A stretch of 64,000 bases of DNA from Ruminococcus flavefaciens (GTDB lineage: Bacteria > Bacillota > Clostridia > Oscillospirales > Ruminococcaceae). The position numbers were made by a program, and so were the translations under genes. This document shows positions 58,109 through 64,000 of this stretch, piece by piece (position 1 is the stretch's first letter; every line of letters begins with the position of its first letter). The stretch covers positions 1 through 64,000 of the forward strand of contig NZ_UETD01000007.1 of assembly GCF_900116855.1 (NCBI RefSeq), in the 5' to 3' direction. The notes below the pieces were generated by a model. That model made no database searches and was not told the origin of the DNA. It saw nothing but the letters and a program-made list of their open reading frames with translations.

Positions 58109-59650
58109 ATGAAGAAGATAGTTTCGGCTGTCCTTGCGGCAGCAATGAGTATAACAGCGATAACAGCATCACCGGCAGTATATGCAGCAGACAAAGCTGC
58201 TTCACCCAAGAGCATGGTGGTGCTTGGCGACAGCATAGCCGCAGGCGGTCTCCGCACGGGCAGTGTAAAATACAACTATGGCGATATATGCGGCGATTAT
58301 CTTGGCTGCAAGGTATCCAACTACGCAGTTTCGGGCTATGACACCTCCGACCTTGTGAATGAGATAGAGAGCTTTACAGATACGCAGAAAAAGGCAGTTT
58401 CCGACGCTGATGTGGTAGTCATCTCCATCGGCGGCAACGATATGATGCACGCTCTTTCCAAGTATCTTCTGGACTTCGCAGGCAGAAAGACCTCGGAGAA
58501 GTTCCTCAATGACGGCTATACAAAGGACGATATCCCCGAGAAGCCTTCACTGACCGACCTTACACAAATGCTCAACATAAGGGGCGAGGGCGGACTCATG
58601 GACTATATGGCAAAGGGCACCTTTGCTCAGAAGCGCGAGGTCACCGACGAGATAGGCTCAGCATTCGCAAACATCTACGGCTCGGGCGGCACTTTCGACA
58701 GTGAGACCATTCCCAATCTTGAGAAGGCAGTCGAGGATATCAAGGCGATAGCTCCCAACACAAGGATACTTGTCACCAATGTCTATCAGCCCCTCCAGCT
58801 CCAGCCCTCGTATGTAGAGAAGACCTACGGAAAGCAGTCCGACTATGCCACATTCCTGAGCATACTCAGAATGCGCTGCGAGGCTATGATGAAGGAATAC
58901 GACATAAAGCTCAATGCCATCGACGGTATCGAGGTAGTTGACGTAAAGTCACAGTTCACATCGCAGGAGAAGGAGCCCAGCACCAGTGCCCCCGGAAATG
59001 CAAGCTATTTCGTTGACATTCAGACAAGCTCGCTGAGCACCGCAGACGTACATCCCAACCAGAAGGGACATATCGCCATGGCAGCTGCTATCCTTGACAA
59101 GATAGGCAGTCTCCATACCGACAGCGGACTTCTCTCAAAGACCTTCAACGGACTTTCCGACAAGGACGCATATCCCGAGATAGCTCTTGCCACATACAAG
59201 AAAGTAGCAGGAGTAAAGGACGTTGTAACAACTACCACGACCTCAACAACATCAAAAACAACAACTACGACCACGACTACAAGCACAACCACAACAACCA
59301 CCACTAAAAAGACCACGACCTCTACCACAACCACAACTACTGCAACTGCGCCCCCTGTGACCACCACGACTACCACACCTCCCGCTCCGAAGATACCCAA
59401 GGGAGATGTCAACAACAGCGGCAAGATAGATGCAGTAGACGCATCGGCAGTTCTTTCCGAGTATGCAAAGCTGTCGGGTTCATCGGGCAAGGGCGAGTTC
59501 AACGCCGAACAGACCAAAGCGGCAGATGTTGACGACAACGGCAAGGTAGACGCAGTAGATGCATCAAAGATACTGTCGTACTATGCATATATCTCCACTG
59601 TAAAGAGCGGAGGTATCATGTCCATCGATCAGTATATAAAGTCATTATAA
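58109..59650 (+). CDS. SGNH/GDSL esterase with C-terminal dockerin
   Basis: 513 residues: signal peptide (1-27), an SGNH hydrolase domain (about 34-365) with nucleophile Ser42 in GDSIAAGG, ISIGGNDMMH, and the catalytic DVHPNQKGH. A Thr/Lys linker (about 370-430) leads to a dockerin (about 431-500; GDVNNSGKIDAVDASAVLSEYA and DVDDNGKVDAVDASKILSYYA). It probably removes acetyl groups from hemicellulose or pectin as a cellulosome enzyme. The dockerin helices resemble the X-dockerins of ScaB and CttA. GGAGGAGG precedes the ATG. Confidence 0.92.
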   Translation: MKKIVSAVLAAAMSITAITASPAVYAADKAASPKSMVVLGDSIAAGGLRTGSVKYNYGDICGDYLGCKVSNYAVSGYDTSDLVNEIESFTDTQKKAVSDADVVVISIGGNDMMHALSKYLLDFAGRKTSEKFLNDGYTKDDIPEKPSLTDLTQMLNIRGEGGLMDYMAKGTFAQKREVTDEIGSAFANIYGSGGTFDSETIPNLEKAVEDIKAIAPNTRILVTNVYQPLQLQPSYVEKTYGKQSDYATFLSILRMRCEAMMKEYDIKLNAIDGIEVVDVKSQFTSQEKEPSTSAPGNASYFVDIQTSSLSTADVHPNQKGHIAMAAAILDKIGSLHTDSGLLSKTFNGLSDKDAYPEIALATYKKVAGVKDVVTTTTTSTTSKTTTTTTTTSTTTTTTTKKTTTSTTTTTTATAPPVTTTTTTPPAPKIPKGDVNNSGKIDAVDASAVLSEYAKLSGSSGKGEFNAEQTKAADVDDNGKVDAVDASKILSYYAYISTVKSGGIMSIDQYIKSL

Positions 59651-59658
59651 GAAACAGT

Positions 59659-59684
59659 CAGCGGACAGTATCATCTGTCCGCTG
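59659..59684. other. Hairpin after the esterase gene
   Basis: CAGCGGACAG and CTGTCCGCTG pair perfectly. There is no T-run, so termination is doubtful. Confidence 0.55.
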
Positions 59685-59705
59685 AGTCGTATAGGGAGGA
59701 TAATC

Positions 59706-60623
59706 ATGAAAAGGATATATTTCGTTGTAAATCTCGTAGCAGGAAAAGCCGTTATCAGCAAGAAGCTGGGCGTTATAATAGACGAATTCGTGAAGGAGGG
59801 CTATGAGGTAACTGTTCACACCACCCAGAGCGGCGGTGACGCCGTAGAGCAGGCGGTATATGCCTGCAAGGAGGGCTATGACCTGCTTGTGGTAGCAGGC
59901 GGCGACGGTACACTCAGCCAGTGCTTACAGGGCGTAATGGGCTGCGAGAAGAAGATACCCATAGGCTATGTGCCTGCGGGCTCCACCAATGATTTTGCCA
60001 AGAGCCTCGGCATCCCCTCGGACCAGCTGAAGGCGGCAAAGGTCATCACCCACGGCAAGCCTGTGCTCTGTGACGTAGGCGGCTTTAACGACAGCTATTT
60101 CTCCTATGTTGCAGCATTCGGCGCCTTCACAAATATCACCTACGAGACCTCACAGAAGGTGAAGAACGTATTCGGTCACGCTGCCTATATCGCAGGCGGA
60201 GCTGCTCATCTGGGAAGCATAAAGGCAAAGCCCATGCGCATAGAGTATAAGGACAAGACCATCGAGGGCGACTTCGTCTACGGCATGGTCACCAATACCG
60301 CTTCCGTTGCGGGCATGATAAACATGAAGAACTTTCTCCTTGATGACGGCGTATTCGAGGTAACTCTCATAAGAAAGCCCAAGAACGCCGCAGAGCTGGG
60401 AAAGACCGCCCTTGCCCTGCTGAAGAACGATATGACCGACAAGAACATCGTATTCTTCCGCACCGACGAGGTGACTATCACCAACCTCTCCGACAAGCCT
60501 TTCTCATGGACAAGGGACGGCGAGTACGGCGGCGAGGAGGTCGTTAACCGTATCTGCTGCCACAAGAAGGCGGTACCCTTTATGGTCCGCGGCAAGAGCA
60601 GACTTCCCTTTGAAAAGGACTGA
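59706..60623 (+). CDS. Diacylglycerol kinase-family lipid kinase
   Basis: 305 residues. FVVNLVAGKA, VVAGGDGTLSQCLQGVMG (GGDGT nucleotide motif), and GYVPAGSTNDFAKSLGIP define the DAGK catalytic family (DgkB/YegS type). It phosphorylates diacylglycerol or a related lipid for membrane turnover. The GGAGG site is 6 nt before the ATG. It starts a run of closely spaced genes to queH. Confidence 0.92.
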   Translation: MKRIYFVVNLVAGKAVISKKLGVIIDEFVKEGYEVTVHTTQSGGDAVEQAVYACKEGYDLLVVAGGDGTLSQCLQGVMGCEKKIPIGYVPAGSTNDFAKSLGIPSDQLKAAKVITHGKPVLCDVGGFNDSYFSYVAAFGAFTNITYETSQKVKNVFGHAAYIAGGAAHLGSIKAKPMRIEYKDKTIEGDFVYGMVTNTASVAGMINMKNFLLDDGVFEVTLIRKPKNAAELGKTALALLKNDMTDKNIVFFRTDEVTITNLSDKPFSWTRDGEYGGEEVVNRICCHKKAVPFMVRGKSRLPFEKD

Positions 60624-60625
60624 GC

Positions 60626-61621
60626 ATGAAGAAAATATACGGAAACAGGGCACTTCTTGACATTCTTGCAGGAATGTCAAGGAGCGGCAGGACAGCTCAC
60701 TCCGTCATGATATGCGGAGAAAAGGGCACGGGCAGAAAGCTCATGGCGAAGTACTACACTCAGGCGCTGATGTGCGAGTTTCCCCATGAGGGCATACCCT
60801 GCGGCGAGTGCAATGCCTGCCTGAACGTGGAAAAGGGCATCCACCCCGATGTGATATATCCCGAGAAGTCGGGAAAGCTGGGCGGATACAGCGTAAACTG
60901 CGCCAGAGAGGTCATAGCGGACGCCTATGTGAAGCCCAACAACAGCAGCGGCTGCAAGGTGTACATCTTTGCGGACTGCCACAACGTTGACACAAGAACT
61001 CAGAATACCCTGCTGAAGCTCATAGAGGAGCCACCCGAGTATGCCTATTTCATATTCACCTGCGGCTCTAAATCGGAGTTCCTGCCCACCATAATCTCGC
61101 GCTGCGTGTGTCTTTCCACCTCCCCTTGCACAGAGGACGAGGCGGAGCAGGCGCTGACGGACATGGGCTATGACAGCAGTGACATAAAGGCGGCTGTGGA
61201 GTGTTTCCACGGCAACATCGGTATGTGCGAGAGCTACATCACTGACGAGGAGCTGAGAAAGCGTGTGGATTTGACAAAAGCCATCGCTGATAGTATAATA
61301 AGGAAGGATGAGTATTCTCTGGCAGCAGACCTCTTTTCCGCAGGAAAGGAAAGGAACGACGTCAGGGAGGTTCTTTCCATGCTGGACAAGCTTTTCCGCG
61401 ACGCGGCAGTACTGTCAAGGGACAGGAATGCCGCAGTCATAGGCTGTTCGGGAGCTGCCGCAAGGGCGCTCTCACAGACCGTCACCCCGTCGCAGGCAGC
61501 AAGGCTCCATGAGCGCACGGAAAAGGCGTGGGCAGCGGTGGAGAGCAATGTCAGCATACCTCTTGCGCTTACGGCGCTGGGGGCTGAGATAATGGATATA
61601 GTCGCACAGACTTTCAGATAG
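60626..61621 (+). CDS. holB: DNA polymerase III subunit delta'
   Basis: 331 residues of the clamp-loader AAA+ family. GEKGTGRKLMAKYY is the P-loop, and CEFPHEGIPCGECNAC the four-Cys zinc module. NTLLKLIEEPPEYAYFIFTCGSKSEFLPTIISRC is the sensor region with SRC motif. It starts 2 nt after the lipid kinase stop. The order holB-ricT is conserved in Firmicutes. Confidence 0.95.
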   Translation: MKKIYGNRALLDILAGMSRSGRTAHSVMICGEKGTGRKLMAKYYTQALMCEFPHEGIPCGECNACLNVEKGIHPDVIYPEKSGKLGGYSVNCAREVIADAYVKPNNSSGCKVYIFADCHNVDTRTQNTLLKLIEEPPEYAYFIFTCGSKSEFLPTIISRCVCLSTSPCTEDEAEQALTDMGYDSSDIKAAVECFHGNIGMCESYITDEELRKRVDLTKAIADSIIRKDEYSLAADLFSAGKERNDVREVLSMLDKLFRDAAVLSRDRNAAVIGCSGAAARALSQTVTPSQAARLHERTEKAWAAVESNVSIPLALTALGAEIMDIVAQTFR

Positions 61622-61629
61622 GAGCTTTT

Positions 61630-62496
61630 ATGAAAGAAATAGTCGGAGTACGCTTCAAGAGCGTAGGAAAAATATACTACTTCTCACCGGGCAATATCAA
61701 TGCACAGGTGGGAGACCGCGCCATAGTTGAGACAGTCCGCGGCGTGGAGTGCGGAGAGGTGGTCATTGCCAACCGCCAGATAGAGGACGCAATGATATCC
61801 TCGCCCCTCAAGCCCATAATCAGGCTTGCGGACGAGAACGATATGAAGACGCTGGAAAAGAACAAGCAGCGCGAGAAGGACGCATTCAGGATATGCGAGG
61901 AGAAGATAGCCTTCCGCAATCTGGATATGAAGCTGGTAGACGTTGAGTGTACCTTTGACAACAATAAGCTTTTGTTCTATTTCACAGCGGAGAACCGCGT
62001 GGACTTCCGCGAGCTGGTAAAGGATCTGGCTGCGGTGTTCAGAACGAGGATAGAGCTGCGCCAGATAGGCGTCCGCGACGAGGCAAAGATACTGGGCGGA
62101 CTTGGCATCTGCGGCAGGGAATTCTGCTGTAAGGCATATATGGGCGATTTCCAGCCCGTTTCCATAAAAATGGCAAAGGAGCAGGGACTTTCCCTGAACC
62201 CCACAAAGATATCGGGAACCTGCGGCAGGCTCATGTGCTGCCTGAAAAACGAGCAGAACGCCTACGAGGCACTGCTGAAGATAACGCCTAAGATGGGCGC
62301 TATCGTAGTAACTCCCGACGGTGACAAGGGCAGAGTCGAGGACGTTAACCTCATCACAGGAAAGCTCCGCGTAAAGACCGACAAGTCCGAGGTGCCCGTA
62401 ACTCTTGACAGGAGCGAGGTAAAGCTGCTGAAGGACACCGAGATAAAGGTGAACCGCGAGGAGCTCAAGGCACTGAAAAAGCTTGAGGACAAGTAA
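61630..62496 (+). CDS. ricT: PSP1-domain protein RicT (YaaT)
   Basis: 288 residues. GVRFKSVGKIYYFSPGN begins the PSP1 domain. GICGREFCCKAYMG and GTCGRLMCCLKNEQ supply the conserved cysteine pairs that in Bacillus bind a [4Fe-4S] cluster with RicA and RicF. The complex promotes mRNA processing by RNase Y and sporulation. The stop overlaps queH by 1 nt. Confidence 0.95.
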   Translation: MKEIVGVRFKSVGKIYYFSPGNINAQVGDRAIVETVRGVECGEVVIANRQIEDAMISSPLKPIIRLADENDMKTLEKNKQREKDAFRICEEKIAFRNLDMKLVDVECTFDNNKLLFYFTAENRVDFRELVKDLAAVFRTRIELRQIGVRDEAKILGGLGICGREFCCKAYMGDFQPVSIKMAKEQGLSLNPTKISGTCGRLMCCLKNEQNAYEALLKITPKMGAIVVTPDGDKGRVEDVNLITGKLRVKTDKSEVPVTLDRSEVKLLKDTEIKVNREELKALKKLEDK

Positions 62497-63107
62497 TGGC
62501 AGGTCAGGCAAAGACCAATTACGGTCTGCTCCTTGACAGGAAGCTGTCAGAGCTTGAAAAGAGCGGCGAGAGACCGTCGCTGCTGCTTCACGCCTGCTGT
62601 GCGCCGTGCAGCAGCCATACCCTTACGGTACTGGACAAATACTTCCGTATAACGCTGTATTTCTGCAATCCCAACATAGCTCCCGAGGAGGAGTTCAGCT
62701 TCCGCCTCAGCGAGCTGAAAAGGCTGGTAAAGGAGATGGGACTGACCATAGAGGTGGTGGAGGAGCCCTATGACCCTGCGCCATTCTACGAGCTTGCAAA
62801 GGGACTTGAGGACCTTCCCGAGAGGGGAGAGCGCTGCCGCAGGTGTATAGCCTACCGGCTGAGGAAGGCAGGAGCAAAGGCGAAGGAGCTGGGCTGTGAT
62901 ATGTTCACCACCACCCTTACCATAAGTCCCCACAAGGACTGTGCCTTCATCAACGAGTGCGGAGGGCAGGTGCAGGAGGAATGCGGAGTGCCATATCTTT
63001 TCTCCGATTTCAAGAAGCACGAGGGCTATAAGCACTCAATAGAGCTGTCGCGGCAGTACGGCTTGTACCGTCAGAACTACTGCGGCTGCGTCTTTAGCAA
63101 AAAGTAG
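62496..63107 (+). CDS. queH: Epoxyqueuosine reductase QueH
   Basis: 203 residues. HACCAPCSSHTL, CRRCIAYRLRKAGAKAKELG, the conserved FTTTLTISPHKD, and YCGCVFS carry the family cysteines for the Fe-S/metal cluster. It makes queuosine in tRNA, the last step. A TAATG overlap with ricT shows translational coupling. Confidence 0.94.
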   Translation: MAGQAKTNYGLLLDRKLSELEKSGERPSLLLHACCAPCSSHTLTVLDKYFRITLYFCNPNIAPEEEFSFRLSELKRLVKEMGLTIEVVEEPYDPAPFYELAKGLEDLPERGERCRRCIAYRLRKAGAKAKELGCDMFTTTLTISPHKDCAFINECGGQVQEECGVPYLFSDFKKHEGYKHSIELSRQYGLYRQNYCGCVFSKK

Positions 63108-63136
63108 GGAACGCCGCTCCTCGGCGTCCCGTGCAG

Positions 63137-63159
63137 AGGCGGATAATATCCGCCTTTTT
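63137..63159 (+). terminator. Terminator of the holB-ricT-queH run
   Basis: AGGCGGATA and TATCCGCCT form a tight palindrome followed by TTTTTA. A GACGCCG-type hairpin with ACGCCG/CGGCGT arms lies immediately before, near 63111-63127. Confidence 0.65.
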
Positions 63160-63171
63160 ATGGTGGATAAG

Positions 63172-63402
63172 ATGTTTGATAATTTTGATATTGCACTTAT
63201 TTTAAGCGGTATCGGTGAGATACTTATATGGTTCGGGATATACTTTCTGTGCGCTAAGGCACATATCCGTGATGCTGAAAAAAACGGATACGAACCTGAC
63301 CTGAAAAAACTGAGGATAGGTTTTGCCGCCGCATTTATAATAACGCATATGTTCTGTGTATGGACAGGCTTTGAGGTTGTAAAATGGGGCGGACCTGATT
63401 AA
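63172..63402 (+). CDS. Small membrane protein of unknown function
   Basis: 76 residues with two hydrophobic segments (about 6-28 and 48-68) and a charged loop between. No family recognised. GGTGG lies 5 nt before the ATG at 63172; the ATG at 63160 has no ribosome site. Confidence 0.55.
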   Translation: MFDNFDIALILSGIGEILIWFGIYFLCAKAHIRDAEKNGYEPDLKKLRIGFAAAFIITHMFCVWTGFEVVKWGGPD

Positions 63403-63422
63403 TGTATATTTGGGAGTAAACA

Positions 63423-63899
63423 ATGGGCAAGGAACTAAAGACCAACGCAATGCGTTTTCTGGATAAAAGCAAGATAGAATACACCGTGCAGACCTACGAG
63501 TGCGAGGAGTTCATCGACGGCATACACACCGCCGAGAAGCTGGGACAGTCCCTTGCTGAGACCTTCAAGACACTGGTTGCACAGGGAAAGAGCGGAAGCT
63601 ATTACTGCTTCCTGCTGCCCGTAGCTCTGGAGCTGGATCTGAAAAAGGCGGCAAAGAGCGTGGGGGAGAAGTCCGTGGAGCTGCTCCATGTCAAGGACAT
63701 CACCAAGATAACGGGCTACGTCCGCGGCGGCTGCACACCCATAGGCATGAAGAAGCAGTTCATGACGGTGATACACAGCACCGCAGAGGAGCTTCCTCTG
63801 TTCTACATCAGCGGCGGACGCATAGGCACACAGATACGTCTTTCGCCGCAGGAGCTGGTGAAGGCTATACGGGGCAAATTCGAGGATATCATACTCTGA
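63423..63899 (+). CDS. ybaK: Cys-tRNA(Pro) deacylase YbaK
   Basis: 158 residues with the YbaK/ProX editing fold: TNAMRFLDKSKIEYTV, the conserved Lys in TLVAQGKSGSYYCFLLPV, DLKKAAKSVGEK and GYVRGGCTPIGMKK. It clears Cys mischarged on tRNA-Pro. GGGAG precedes the ATG. Confidence 0.94.
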   Translation: MGKELKTNAMRFLDKSKIEYTVQTYECEEFIDGIHTAEKLGQSLAETFKTLVAQGKSGSYYCFLLPVALELDLKKAAKSVGEKSVELLHVKDITKITGYVRGGCTPIGMKKQFMTVIHSTAEELPLFYISGGRIGTQIRLSPQELVKAIRGKFEDIIL

Positions 63900-63934
63900 G
63901 CTGCTAATAGCACGGAGGGAAAGGAGGACAGTAT

Positions 63935-64000
63935 ATGAGCGGACAGATGAGCAGCAGCCTCTACGTCATAGGCAGAGCCGTGGTGGACAGAAGTCTCCAC
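63935..64000 (+). CDS. 5' end of an unidentified gene
   Basis: The ATG follows a strong AAGGAGGA site and 22 codons are open to the window end (starts MSGQMSSSLYVIGRAVVDRS). Product unknown. Confidence 0.6.
   Translation, partial: MSGQMSSSLYVIGRAVVDRSLH

Overview
This window comes from the chromosome of a cellulosome-producing Ruminococcus, most probably R. flavefaciens or a close relative. The decisive evidence is an intact scaffoldin cluster at about 27.4-38.9 kb in the order scaC-scaA-scaB-cttA-scaE, which is the order known for R. flavefaciens. The scaffoldins and adhesins have Thr-rich linkers, promoters follow the sigma-A consensus (TTGACA-17-TATAAT), and there are spore-germination and SpoVB-like genes typical of Clostridia.

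Layout. 0-4.7 kb: the 3' end of a sortase-anchored Cna-B adhesin, an ECF sigma factor with a membrane anti-sigma-like partner, a CorA Mg2+ channel behind a long leader RNA that encodes a short NPDP peptide, and an XRE regulator. 4.7-9.1 kb: four tandem 93-94 bp repeats upstream of nadB, a dockerin-bearing D,D-carboxypeptidase, and nadC. 9.1-20 kb: housekeeping genes (HAD phosphatase, HIT protein, tadA, tsaD, rimI, polA) mixed with gerA/gerB and a short gerC-like lipoprotein. 20-26.9 kb: GTP-type PEP carboxykinase, an AT-rich lipoprotein, a PPOX-family enzyme, GtrA, dusB and a CapA-like phosphoesterase.

27-38.9 kb is the cellulosome core. ScaC is an adaptor (one cohesin plus dockerin). ScaA has two clear, nearly identical cohesins and a dockerin. 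ScaB has six cohesins and a C-terminal X-module-dockerin. CttA has N-terminal modules and an X-dockerin. ScaE has a single cohesin and an SPKTG sorting signal. By family knowledge, enzymes dock on ScaA (directly or through ScaC), ScaA docks on ScaB, and ScaB and CttA dock on ScaE, which is covalently attached to the wall. Related genes lie elsewhere in the window: a dockerin D,D-carboxypeptidase (6.7 kb), a dockerin SGNH esterase (58.1 kb), a lipoprotein GH5 cellulase (55.6 kb), and a lipoprotein with cohesin-like halves in swapped order (54.3 kb).

38.9-64 kb is mostly housekeeping: ttcA, ung, metF with a stand-alone MetH activation-domain protein, a sugar-binding lipoprotein, an epimerase, rqcP/hup/mazG, trpS, an aminotransferase, a SpoVB/MurJ-type flippase, an Rrf2 regulator convergent with cysK (their promoters share a motif), a lipid kinase, holB-ricT-queH and ybaK. 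No rRNA, tRNA, CRISPR array, insertion sequence or prophage was seen.
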